From the NCBI GenBank assembly GCA_958295925.1, contig CATQHL010000001.1, positions 402,676 to 466,675 on the forward strand: a DNA stretch of 64,000 bases, read 5' to 3'. The translations under genes and the position numbers were made by a program. Within the stretch, counting starts at the first letter, position 1. Each line of letters opens with the position of its first letter. This document shows positions 46,441-55,200 of this stretch, piece after piece. Under the pieces are notes generated by a model, which saw only the letters and a program-made list of their open reading frames with translations, was not told where the DNA came from and ran no database searches. This DNA comes from an uncultured Acidimicrobiales bacterium. GTDB lineage: Bacteria; Actinomycetota; Acidimicrobiia; Acidimicrobiales; CATQHL01.

Positions 46441-47678
46441 TCCGTGCAGTCGCAGGCCGGAGTGCCTGTTGCATAACGGCTGATATTGGGAGAGGGGGGG
46501 GCTGATTTTTGAAGTTCCGAGTAAGAAGCCCCGTTGGCGCCAAGAAAACCGAATTGGGTCATTCCTGTCCCGTTGCGTCTGGGGGCCTCCCGGCGGTATT
46601 TACGCTCGATGTCCGCCCACCACGCGAAATCGGAAGGCGTCTTAGCCGCCTTTCGCCGATCTTCCCGCTTCCCGATCGCAAGCAATTCGCGCGTGCCCTT
46701 CATGAAGCAGAACACGCAGTTGCCCGCGCCCTGGGGAATGTCGAGCTCAAGGCCGCTGTCGTGAGCCAGCCAGTAATCGTTGACAGCCGCTTTGTCCATG
46801 CCCGAATCGGCCAGCGGGAAATAGGGATGCTCACCCGGCGGCTGGTTCTTCACCCGGCACTTGCTCGAGCCGGCTCCTTCTGCGAATAAAGTTCTCGTCA
46901 TAACCCTGTCGATGCGGCGGGGCTCGTCTGCCCGCAAACCCAACAGTGTAATGTGCTGCGTCGGAGGTCGGCCCCACAAGCCGACGCCCTCTACACGCTG
47001 GGGCGAACGCGCAATCGAGGCTGAAGTGAAGTCCACCCAATGCTGTGAGAGGCGGTTTGAGGGTTGCGAAAGCATGAACTTCACCCAGGCTTGATATTCG
47101 TCCGCCGAGCAGACCCCACCGTTGGCTTTGTAAGCCTTCGCAGCCTGCTTATCGGTCAAGTAAGACTCTGGTTTGTAGTGGCCGGCGTGCATAGGCCCAG
47201 CACCGCCCGCGAACCACTCCTCTAGGAGTTGGTGCGACGGATGGAGCTTCATCTTCGCAGTGCAGGAGCGCTGGTGCGGGTTGGGCAGCATCTGCTGATA
47301 TGAGAGCATCTCTTCGAAGACCTCACCGCGCCACCGGTATCCGCCCGGGTCGTCTTCGATTGGAACCCGACGCACAAGCCGAAAAGCGGCGATGCGCCGA
47401 TACTCTCCACGGCGGGCGTCCTCCACGGTGCAGAACTCGAACCAGAGAACCGGCAGGTTGTGCTCGGTCTCAAGATGCCGAGACACCGCTGCCGCAAAGT
47501 CGTATGTGCCGGGATGCTCGGCGGATGTGTTGGCGAACAGCACCACGTCGCCACGCTCGGGGTCGAGCATGCCCGCCTCTGCCAGCCCGATGGCAGCCGC
47601 AGCAGACGACCGTCCGCCGGAGAACTTCACCACGTGCGGCAGGTCGCGGTGCTGTGGTCGGCGGTAGTTGATTCTCAT
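46437..47678 (-). CDS. PP-loop PAPS-reductase-like protein, cassette 2
   Basis: This 413-residue protein has the PP-loop VKFSGGRSSA (residues 17-26). RSCTAKMKLHP corresponds to the RQCTTDYKINP of the cassette 1 protein. A late CVFC pair is followed by a K-x-x-D-R segment. The frame is open to 47966, but the ATG at 47678 fits the start of the fold, and the upstream part overlaps a separate exonuclease-like reading frame. It is the first gene of this cassette, whereas its counterpart is last in cassette 1. Its end overlaps the ATPase start. Confidence 0.78.
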   Translation of the reverse strand: MRINYRRPQHRDLPHVVKFSGGRSSAAAAIGLAEAGMLDPERGDVVLFANTSAEHPGTYDFAAAVSRHLETEHNLPVLWFEFCTVEDARRGEYRRIAAFRLVRRVPIEDDPGGYRWRGEVFEEMLSYQQMLPNPHQRSCTAKMKLHPSHQLLEEWFAGGAGPMHAGHYKPESYLTDKQAAKAYKANGGVCSADEYQAWVKFMLSQPSNRLSQHWVDFTSASIARSPQRVEGVGLWGRPPTQHITLLGLRADEPRRIDRVMTRTLFAEGAGSSKCRVKNQPPGEHPYFPLADSGMDKAAVNDYWLAHDSGLELDIPQGAGNCVFCFMKGTRELLAIGKREDRRKAAKTPSDFAWWADIERKYRREAPRRNGTGMTQFGFLGANGASYSELQKSAPPSPNISRYATGTPACDCTD

Positions 47679-47701
47679 TCTGGTCTTGAGGTGGATAGGT
47701 G

Positions 47702-47872
47702 TCACAGCGTCCTGAACATTAGCAGTCGCCTGTGACAGGGCTGAGACTTCAAGCCCTGGGGAGGCTGGGCGGTGATCCGCGCATCTCCCAGGGCGGAGTG
47801 CGCGTTGCTGGTCTCCAAACGTGTGAAACCAGTGCTCTCGATATCGACCACTACTAACTCTCTTGGCTTCAT
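47702..47872 (-). pseudogene. DEDDh exonuclease remnant lacking its centre
   Basis: This 56-residue frame starts with ELVVVDIESTGF, the exonuclease I motif of DnaQ-type nucleases. It jumps within a few residues to NAHSALGDARIT, the exonuclease III motif, and the roughly 120 residues normally between are missing. The ATG at 47872 has a good GGAAGGG ribosome site. It lies 24 bp before the PP-loop gene on the same strand. The most likely reading is an internal in-frame deletion of an exonuclease gene. Confidence 0.6.
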
Positions 47873-48096
47873 GGTTTCCCTTCCTGTCGAATTGCGCCTC
47901 TAGCGAACTCGCCTGCAACCTTGTCGGCGACCGCAATCCCTCCATCTTTGCAGAAGGGTGTGACAATGATTCGGCCTAGACAACAGGAAACCTCCAGCTT
48001 GGTGAGGGGCAACAGAAACGGCTTAGGCAACAGGAACGACTCACAAATCGAGCAGTTGCGGGCAAGGCCCAGCGACCAGTAGAAGACTGACCTCAA
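47869..48096 (-). CDS. Small Cys-containing reading frame, unassigned
   Basis: This frame of about 75 codons reads WSLGLARNCSICESF, then SCCLGRIIVTPF and KDGGIAVADKVAGEF. Its TGA overlaps the ATG of the exonuclease remnant (ATGA), which is why I mention it. The only start is TTG without a ribosome site, and the frame is open 16 codons further upstream. The Cys pairs could bind metal, but it may be a gene fragment or chance. Confidence 0.25.
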   Translation of the reverse strand: MRSVFYWSLGLARNCSICESFLLPKPFLLPLTKLEVSCCLGRIIVTPFCKDGGIAVADKVAGEFARGAIRQEGKP

Positions 48097-48131
48097 GCCA
48101 AGGGCACCTAGGACACCATTGGCAAACGCCG

Positions 48132-49135
48132 TCAGATTGGATCATTGGATTCACGCTCCGAATGCCAGCCGGGCACCACGTTAATGGACAACTCCATGGG
48201 ATGAGAGGCAACGAACCTATGAGCATTCCTCCAGGTGTAGTGATTTAGATTTCTGACCTTCTCCGGAGGAATAGTAATTGGCGAAACGACTTTGGTATTT
48301 CCAATACAAATCGCAATGAACGTCCTATTGGTAGAAAGATTCTTTCACTATCCAGCAAGCCAAACCCACTCAGAGGCCCAACCCTATCATCTCGATGAAC
48401 CTGCACAACAGGAGTGTCACTGAAGCTAAAACCAATGCTAGAATCCTTTGCCACTACAAGTTGGACGTTATACCTAGATAGCAATTGCTCAGCCATATGA
48501 TTGGATTCTCTACGAGATTCAATAATCGGTAGTCTGGAATCCTCATGCCTAGATGCAACAATTTCAACAAATGACCTGATTTCCCCCTTAATTGGGTTTC
48601 TACCATGGTGCTTAATAAATTCACCCCGAAATCCTTTTGCATTATAGCGAATTTGCATCTTTATCGAATCTTGAATGTAAGGATCATAGCATATACTGTT
48701 GAAATCGATACTGTCAAGTATATCCTGCTGAGTCTCGGCTTGATCAGCAATAAGTTCTGTCAACTTTCTGGACATTCCCGCATCTTCATTAAAACTTATT
48801 GTAGCCGAACGAGAGCGAACAAATAGATTTGCTGCAAGTTTGATCAGTATCTTATCATCGTCATCGGGGCTGAAACTGTGTATATTGTTGTTCAAACGAT
48901 TGAGTGTAGGAGCAAGATCGCTTTCCAAATCCGCCCATTCAGATTCTAGTTCGTTATTTGGAACTCCATTGTCATACCACGTGTTGTCAAGGTTTGCGAT
49001 CAATGCATTACTGATGTTTAGTTTGTGAGGATTACTGCCACATAGTTTGTCGTAGAGGATTACACGATTACTATCTGAGAAGTTCTTCTGATAAAACTTT
49101 GACACATAGTGATGTCTCTTTGGAATATTGTTCAT
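48132..49135 (-). pseudogene. DUF4238 protein with frameshifted C terminus
   Basis: The open frame 49135-48245 encodes 296 residues beginning MNNIPKRHHYVSKFYQKNF, the hallmark of DUF4238, with FVRSRSATISFN and FSFSDTPVV later. After IFLPIG (about base 48343) the family-like continuation moves to another frame. That frame reads ICIGNTKVVSPITIPPEKVR, then NLNHYTWRNAHRFVASHP, and ends at 48132. A single-base slip there would replace the last 23 or so residues and add about 35. AT-rich relative to neighbours. DUF4238 proteins are of unknown function and common in accessory islands. Confidence 0.7.
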
Positions 49136-49317
49136 TGTAAAATCGTCTTCAATTCATTCTCGATACTTCTAGTCGTATGCTTGTCAAAAAGAGATCTCAA
49201 GATCATCCAGCAAACCGTTGCTCCGGAGCAGTAATATCCACACTCTCGCCCCCGCATGGTAAGAAGAGCCGATTGACCGATCCTTAATGATTCGGCGATC
49301 TGTGAACCGAAGGCCAC
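49132..49317 (-). CDS. Short unassigned reading frame overlapping the DUF4238 start
   Basis: This 61-codon frame has a GTG start and ends with SIENELKTILQ. Its TGA overlaps the DUF4238 ATG. The overlap suggests translation into DUF4238, but another frame through the same bases (49405-49184) is equally open, so neither is secure. Between 49318 and 49530 I see nothing else. Confidence 0.22.
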   Translation of the reverse strand: MAFGSQIAESLRIGQSALLTMRGRECGYYCSGATVCWMILRSLFDKHTTRSIENELKTILQ

Positions 49318-49531
49318 GTAAGTACTCTATCGTCATTTTCAAAATTACAACTCTGTACTTACAATTGCGTAATTTTCCCAGATTCGAGGATGACCTAGAC
49401 GCCAAGCGTCCCGACGCGTACCTCAGCAGGAACAGCGGAAGCGCAAACTGAGATCAAGCCACGGAATCGCAGAACGGGCCAACAAGAGCAGCGATCTCTC
49501 CTTCTAGGCATTTATTTTTCTTGGTAGCAGT

Positions 49532-49912
49532 TGATCGGTTCGTTGAAATGCTGCTGACAGAGTGCTGTGCAGAGGATTTTCAGGTATAATTTTGCTATAA
49601 ATGACGCATATTTAGCAAATTTCGTGTACTGTGAGGATTTTCATGAATTGGCAGAAAAGTTTGAAGCACGACGTTTATGTGCTAAACTTGAAGCATGGTC
49701 AGCTACCGCGCTGCTTCCGGCGAATCGAGGGGCAAGGCGAGTTGCAAGGCCATCATTAGGCGTCAACGCCTCTCGTTGCCGGGCAACGGCCTCAGAAACA
49801 CTGAGTTGTGCGGAGCGATGGCGAGTGACGCAAAGCGGCTATTGGGCGCAACGTCCCAATTGTCTCACGCTTCGCCAGCCAACCCGTCAGCCAAGCTAGA
49901 AAGGGAACGGCA
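49532..49912. repeat. Duplicated leader, copy 1 (pairs with 50941-51322)
   Basis: About 380 bp before the first coiled-coil gene match about 380 bp before the second. Both begin at TGATCGGTTCG and include an AT-rich block (GGTATAATTTT), a TTGAAG/TAWACT promoter pair, a short reading frame, and a closing segment around CAACGTCCCAATTG. The two copies differ at many positions and by small indels, so the duplication is not recent. Confidence 0.85.
49661..49688 (+). promoter_or_regulatory. Promoter with embedded inverted repeat, copy 1
   Basis: TTGAAG and TAAACT are spaced 16 bases apart and conserved in the second copy. An inverted repeat AGCAC-9-GTGCT (49665-49683) spans the spacer and would be an operator. 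Confidence 0.5.
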
Positions 49913-49916
49913 ATGA
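49695..49916 (+). CDS. Conserved leader reading frame, copy 1
   Basis: The 73-codon frame starts six bases after the -10 element and ends with a TGA that overlaps the ATG of the coiled-coil gene. The first 40 residues (Arg/Ser/Cys-rich, with SRGKASCKA and RRQRLSLP) are similar to the 44-residue frame in copy 2. The substitutions between copies are not clearly biased to silent sites, so coding is doubtful. It may be a regulatory leader peptide or only a structured RNA. Confidence 0.25.
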   Translation: MVSYRAASGESRGKASCKAIIRRQRLSLPGNGLRNTELCGAMASDAKRLLGATSQLSHASPANPSAKLERERQ

Positions 49917-50842
49917 CAGGAGCGACAATCGCAGACATCATCCTCGGAGGAGTGCTCATAACATGCCTGCTCTGGATGTTCCGCTACCTCGTAAAAAAAA
50001 CCGACAAATCGTTTGAAGCCCTGACCGCCAAGCAAAACGAGCATGGCGAGCGACTCGCTGTTGTTGAAACGGAGATCAGAGCACACCGCTCAGAAACTCA
50101 CCAATTCCGCATGGAGTTCGATCAGCACTGTATTGAGGTCGATCAGCGCTTCACGCAGATTGACAAGCGTTTCACACAAGTCGGCCAGCGCTTCACCGAA
50201 GTAGATCAACGCTTCACGCATATCGAGCAGCGCTTAGACAAGAGCGACGAGAGAATGACCAGTGGCTTCGCCCACCTCAACGACAAAATCGACACAGGCC
50301 TCGCCAAAACCAACGACAAGATGGACGCAGGCTTCACCCGACTAGACAACAAAATCGACACAGGCCTCACCCGACTAGACAACAAAATCGACACAGGCCT
50401 CGCCCAACTCGAAAACAAAATCGACACAGGCCTCGCCAAAACCAACGAAAAAATGGACACAGGCTTCACCCGACTAGACAAGAAGATGGACGCAGGCTTC
50501 ACCCGACTCGAAAACAAGATGGACGCAGGCTTCACCCGACTAGACAACAAAATCGACACAGGCCTCGCAAGATCTGATAGCAAGACAGACACTGGCCTAG
50601 CTGAGGTGCGCGAATTGTTATTCAGATTCTTCTTCCCGAGCAAGCCAGTGGCACAACCACACAGAAGCCCAGCCCCTGCTGGCGAAGAAATCCGCAAGAC
50701 ACCAGAGCACCCAGTTCAGAACGCGTCTCATCCGTCCTCGTCGCCAGAGACATTGATGCCTCAGCACAAATTTGCGACTACTCAAACCGGAGCCCCTATC
50801 TACCCAGATGAGGCTCCAGTCGAAGAGAAACAAACTGCCTAG
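49913..50842 (+). CDS. Membrane-anchored coiled-coil protein with 11-residue repeats (paralogue 1)
   Basis: This 309-residue protein has one N-terminal membrane segment (IADIILGGVLITCLLWMF, residues 6-23). A long coiled coil follows. Its core is a set of near-identical 11-residue units of the type MDAGFTRLDNK / IDTGLAQLENK (about residues 122-225). After TGLAEVRELLFRFFFPS comes a Pro/Ser-rich tail with EIRKTPEHPVQNASHPSSSP. The ATG has a GGGAACGG ribosome site. The stop codon lies in a segment copied from the helicase gene, so the natural C terminus may be truncated. The function is unknown; a membrane-tethered rod is the plainest reading. Confidence 0.75.
   Translation: MTGATIADIILGGVLITCLLWMFRYLVKKTDKSFEALTAKQNEHGERLAVVETEIRAHRSETHQFRMEFDQHCIEVDQRFTQIDKRFTQVGQRFTEVDQRFTHIEQRLDKSDERMTSGFAHLNDKIDTGLAKTNDKMDAGFTRLDNKIDTGLTRLDNKIDTGLAQLENKIDTGLAKTNEKMDTGFTRLDKKMDAGFTRLENKMDAGFTRLDNKIDTGLARSDSKTDTGLAEVRELLFRFFFPSKPVAQPHRSPAPAGEEIRKTPEHPVQNASHPSSSPETLMPQHKFATTQTGAPIYPDEAPVEEKQTA
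50284..50600. repeat. 33-bp tandem repeats encoding 11-residue coiled-coil units
   Basis: About nine contiguous 33-bp units with a GACACAGGCCTC / GACGCAGGCTTCACCCGA core lie in frame in the coiled-coil gene. There are no spacers, so this is not a CRISPR array. Confidence 0.9.
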
Positions 50843-50942
50843 CCGCCCTGAAAGGCGGCTAGAGCGCTCCGGGTAGGGGGCGCAGACCGTGTCTACGGCA
50901 CGATAAACCGCCTCATGGGTAAGGCTGGGAGGGGCGTGGCTG
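50834..50942. other. Fragment duplicated from the helicase gene
   Basis: These 109 bases match 52359-52468 inside the PLD-SNF2 helicase gene, in the same orientation, with about 80% identity by eye. The shared segment starts at ACTGCCTAGCCGCCCTGAAAG and ends at GGGGCGTGGCTG. It lies between the two coiled-coil copies and supplies the TAG stop of the first. Confidence 0.85.
50839..50862 (+). terminator. Perfect 9-bp hairpin at the stop of paralogue 1
   Basis: CTAGCCGCC and GGCGGCTAG form a perfect stem with a six-base loop, and the TAG stop is in the stem. The matching helicase sequence at 52364 is not palindromic, so the hairpin arose after the copy. A clear U-run is absent. Confidence 0.45.
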
Positions 50943-51068
50943 ATCGGTTCGCTGAAGCACTGCTGGAGAATGCTGCACAGAGGATCTCCAGGTATAATTT
51001 TACTATAAATAAGGTATATCCAGCATTTCCATATACTATAATAGATTTCATGAACATATAGAAAATTG

Positions 51069-51096
51069 TTGAAGCACGGCGTCTAAGTGCTATACT
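51069..51096 (+). promoter_or_regulatory. Promoter with embedded inverted repeat, copy 2
   Basis: TTGAAG and TATACT, a good -35/-10 pair, are 16 bases apart. The AGCAC-9-GTGCT inverted repeat (51073-51091) is retained although the nine bases between have changed, which argues that the arms are selected. Confidence 0.55.
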
Positions 51097-51102
51097 GGAC
51101 GC

Positions 51103-51237
51103 ATGGCCAGGTACCGCGCCACTTCCTGCGAATCGAGAGGCAAGGCGAGTTGCAAGGCCAAAATTAGGCGACAACGCCTCTCATTGCCAAACAACGGCCT
51201 CAGAAACACTGATTTGTGCAGAGTGACGACAGAGTGA
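51103..51237 (+). CDS. Conserved leader reading frame, copy 2
   Basis: This 44-residue frame begins six bases after the -10 element and resembles the first 40 residues of the copy 1 frame. It ends 85 bases before the coiled-coil gene instead of overlapping it. Expression is uncertain. Confidence 0.22.
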   Translation: MARYRATSCESRGKASCKAKIRRQRLSLPNNGLRNTDLCRVTTE

Positions 51238-51322
51238 AGCAACGCATTGACTGGATGCAACGTCCCAATTGCCTCAAACTTCGCCAGCCAACCAGGTCAG
51301 CCAAGCTAAAAGGGGAACGGTA

Positions 51323-52099
51323 ATGACAGGATCGACGATCGCAGACATCATTCTCGGAGGCGTGCTCATAACATTCCTCCTCTGGATGTTTCGCCACATC
51401 GTGAGCAAGATGGACCAATCAATCCAAGCCCTAGTCGCTAAACAAGACGGGTTCGCGGCGAAACTGGACGAGTTCGGCACCAAACTTAACGAGTTCGGCA
51501 CCAAACTGAACGAGTTCGGCACCAGACTGAACGAGTTCGGCACCAGACTGAACGTACTATCCACTAAACAAGATACATTTGCCGACAAACAAGACGAGCT
51601 AGTCATTAGGCAAAGTGAGCACAACGAACGGCTCGCAGTAGTAGAAACAGAACTCAAAGCTCACCGTGTGGAAACTCGGCAATTTCGCGCAGATGTCAAT
51701 CAACGCTTCACCGATGTCAATCAACGCTTCACCGATGTCTACAAGAATCTAGACAGAGTCGACAAGCGTTTAGACAGAATTGACAGCAAAATGGACGCAG
51801 GCTTCACCCTACTCAACAACAAGATAGACACCGGCCTAGCTGAGGTGCGCGAATTGTTGTTCAAGTTCTTCATCCCGACCAAACCGATGGCGCAACCGCC
51901 CAGCAGCCCGGCCCTTACTAGCGAAGAAATCCGCAAGACACCAGAGCATCCAGTTCAGAACGCGTCTCATCCATCCTCGTCGCCAGAGACATCAAAGCCT
52001 CAGAACGAATTGTCGGCTACCCAAGCCGGAGTTTCGATCTACCCAGACGAGCCTCCAGTTGAAGAGAAGCAACTTGATAAGGAGTTGCAGCCAAATTGA
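51323..52099 (+). CDS. Membrane-anchored coiled-coil protein with heptad repeats (paralogue 2)
   Basis: This 258-residue paralogue of 49913-50842 starts at the ATG at 51323, preceded by AAAAGGGGAACGG. The N-terminal membrane segment is nearly identical (IADIILGGVLITFLLWMF). The rod instead has heptad units KLNEFGT repeated four to five times (about residues 47-80), then SEHNERLAVVETELKAHR shared with paralogue 1, and only one 11-residue unit (MDAGFTLLNNK). The tail EIRKTPEHPVQNASHPSSSP is the same. It ends DKELQPN beyond the point where paralogue 1 is cut off. Confidence 0.75.
   Translation: MTGSTIADIILGGVLITFLLWMFRHIVSKMDQSIQALVAKQDGFAAKLDEFGTKLNEFGTKLNEFGTRLNEFGTRLNVLSTKQDTFADKQDELVIRQSEHNERLAVVETELKAHRVETRQFRADVNQRFTDVNQRFTDVYKNLDRVDKRLDRIDSKMDAGFTLLNNKIDTGLAEVRELLFKFFIPTKPMAQPPSSPALTSEEIRKTPEHPVQNASHPSSSPETSKPQNELSATQAGVSIYPDEPPVEEKQLDKELQPN
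51461..51565. repeat. 21-bp tandem repeats encoding heptads
   Basis: Four close copies and one degenerate copy of a 21-bp unit (AAACTGAACGAGTTCGGCAC plus one base) encode K/RLNEFGT. Paralogue 1 has no counterpart. Confidence 0.92.
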
Positions 52100-52215
52100 A
52101 AGCTTTCTGACAATCAGCCGACAGCTACTTATGTGACTTCCGCTCAAGTCAAATCGATTAACTACTTATTGTGTAGGGATTTTCACCATCCTAGTGCACA
52201 TAATCCATGGCAATA

Positions 52216-55200
52216 CTAGGCGATGGCTAGCCAGCAAACCAGGTAGACGTCGCTCTTGGTGATCTCTGGCAGAGGCTCCGGGGGGGCATATGGCTCCAGC
52301 CCCAAATCCTCGATTACGCCCAGAATGGCCTCGGCCTGCTTGCGGGGGTCGTCGGAAGACTGCCTAGCCGCCCTGAAAGTGCGGATGGTGCGCTCCGGAT
52401 AGGGGGCGCAGACCGTGTCTAGTGCACGATCCACCTCTTCCTGGGTGAGGTCTGGCGGGGCGTGGCTGCGGAGGATGGCGGCTGCCCGCTCCTGCTCGCG
52501 GGGCAGTTTCGGCTCAAGGTTTGCCTTGTCTGCAAGGAGGTTCCACTTTTCCACCACGTCGGCTTGGGCGGTCTCCCAGGCAGCGAACACGCCGGTGGCA
52601 GTCTGCTCGGTCAGCACACGGGGTGTCTTGAACCCCTCGGGCGGATGGGCGCGATCAAGACAGATGAGGGTCTCGTCTACCACGGCCTGGACGCCGCCGT
52701 GCCTCAAAGTCGGCTTCCCCCTGAACGCCGCCGACTCGGGGGGCAAACCCTCGAGCCTGCCCTCGTGCGCCATACCCCTGCCCTCGTGCGCCAAACCTTC
52801 TTGCGACCCGCCCTCTTGCGACCTGAAATTGCCCGCCCCCGGGTACTCCACATAGCGAAAGATCGGCTGCGGCCAGTCGCCAACCCGTATGCAAAAGACA
52901 TATCCCGTCGCCGAACCGGAATAGCCCGTCCCCGAACCCAAACCTCTCATCCCCGAATCCGAATAGCCCGCCGCCGAACCCGAACCCCTCGCCACCGAAC
53001 TGGAGCCCCCCATCCCCGAACCCGAACCCCACTGGAGACCCTTGATCTGACTGGCCAGGTTCGAGTCCTCCAGGGCACGGCGCAGCTCCTGGCGGTACTC
53101 CTCGCCCGACAGCACTCCCCTGCCGGTGCCGCCCCGCTCGAAAATGTAAGCCTCCTCCCGACGCAGACGCTCGATCTCCTCACGGGTCTCGCTGTAGTTG
53201 ATGTTGACCGGCGCCTGCCCAGGCAGCACCTCACCCACACCAATTGACGCCGCCGCCTGCGCGATCTTCAGCTGCAGGCTCTCCTCGAGGCCCAGCAGTT
53301 TGTCCAGCAGGGCGTCGGGGAATACGCAGCGAATGAACACCTCATTGTGCATAGAGCCGATGCGGTCTATTCGGCCGTGGCGCTGAACGAGGCGCATCGG
53401 ATTCCACGGCAGGTCGTAGTTGATGATGTGACGGGCCTGCTGCAGGTTTACGCCCTCGGAGAGCACGTCGGTGGTCACGACGATGTCATAGAGGTCGTCG
53501 TCGCGGCCTTCAGGGGCGTCGGTGGTAAGAGGGGCAAACCCGTAGAGAATCGACTCCTTGCTACCGCCGCCACCCGAAGCGCCTCTACTTCTACCGCCCC
53601 CATATGCGCCATCCCCAGCACCACCAGCGCCGCCACCACCAGCGCCGCCGCCCGAGTCGGAACCCTCGCCACCCGATGCACCACCAGCGCCGCCGCCACC
53701 AGCGCCGCCATCTCCCCCGCCGCCCGACGAGCCCGACAGCCAGGCGATGCGACCCTCATAGCAGGCAAGGCGGGGATCGCTGCCCACCGCATCGAGCAGG
53801 TGATCGTAAATCCACTCCACAGTGTCGGCGTAGTAGCTGAAGATCAGCACCTTGCGCTTATTTCGGGTGTCCGCCTCCCCAATACCCACCGAGGCGGCCT
53901 CCGAGGCGATGACGGCCAACTCCTCCACCAAGGCGATCAGGTTGGGATCGTCGGCCCGCTCAACCGAGGACGCCTCCTCGACGAAGGATCGCAGCATGTC
54001 CCTGTCGTGGGCAACAGCGGCAGCCAGGGAAGCAACGTCGTACTCAGAGGCGCTGACGGGATGAGCGGAGCGAGGATTGGCCGGCTCGCCGCCGCCAGCA
54101 CGGGATTCTGCGCCGCCACCAGCACGAGATTCGCCGCCGCCTCCCCGAGATGCGGCGCCGCTAAAGGCCTGAGAGGCCGGTTCGGTGACGCTCAGCTTGG
54201 ACTCCAGGTAGTCCTCGACGGCGTCCATGTCGTCGGAGTCGGTGGCAACCCAGTCCGCCAACGCCTCCCCAGTGGCCACCAGACCAAGTTCGAGCAGCGA
54301 CAGGAAGGCGTCGTGCGTTTCGGCCATCCGGCTGCAGGTGCTGGCAAATGCGTGCGGCGAAGACTCAAAGCGCTTGAGCAGCCAGGAGCGCATCAAGCCG
54401 ACAAGCTGCTGCTCGTAACTCTCCCAATCATTGTCCAGGCGGTAGAGGGACGGCCTGTAGCGGGCGAGCGTGAGAGCGTCGGGGTCGTCGGGGTTCTCGG
54501 GGTCGAGCGCAGCGGCGAGGCGCTCGAAGAAGCCAGGCAGCACGCCGTCGAGGTCGTAGCTGACCTTGCGAACCCTCGGCGTGGGGAAGACGATCTCCTG
54601 CTCCCGCCCCTTCAACTTGATAGTCGCCCCTGGGTAGTGGTGCTTCACGAAAGAGCGAGTGCGACGCACCGCCACCGCGTCAAGCACGTCGAAAAGATGC
54701 TCCGGGGAGAGATCGTCGACGCTCAGCCTCATCGCTTTGTGGAAGTGGTCTCGCAGCGACTTGATGCCCATGCCGGCGAACACGGCGTCGTTTCGAAGGA
54801 AGTAACCCAGCAGGTGGTAGAGATCCCAGAGGCTGTTGTTCACGGGCGTGGCCGTCACCAGCACGAGTTGCTTTGGCGGGGCCTTGGACAGCAGGCGGCG
54901 CAGCGCATCGGCGCGCCGGGTAGACGGGTTGCGCAGATTGTGGGCCTCGTCCACCACCACCATCGCGTATTGATTGACGTCCTTAATCGGAAGTTTGGTG
55001 GTGTGCGAGCGTTGGCGGTTCTTGCCGCTGATGAGGCGCACGTCGGCTGCGAGTTCCTCGAACGACACGAGATCGAACGGCAGATTGAATTCGCTGCGGA
55101 AAGCATTCCAGGGGCCGTCCCGAAGGGTGGCAGGGGCCACCACCAGCACATGCTGGCGACGATCGAGTGCGGCCTCGCTAATCAGCTCGCCCGCAAGGAA

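Larger units (their letters stand above)
50941..51322. repeat. Duplicated leader, copy 2 (pairs with 49532-49912)
   Basis: This is the second copy of the leader described for 49532-49912. It begins at TGATCGGTTCG directly after the helicase-derived fragment and ends at the ATG of the second coiled-coil gene. Confidence 0.85.

Noticed and set aside
49184-49405. Alternative 73-codon reverse frame upstream of DUF4238
   Set aside because: It overlaps another equally open frame, has no ribosome site and no recognisable features.
50284-50600. CRISPR-like array of 33-bp repeats
   Set aside because: The units are contiguous with no spacers and stay in one reading frame as an 11-residue coiled-coil repeat.
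49532-51322. Retron-type non-coding RNA for the duplicated leader
   Set aside because: No reverse transcriptase gene is present in the window.
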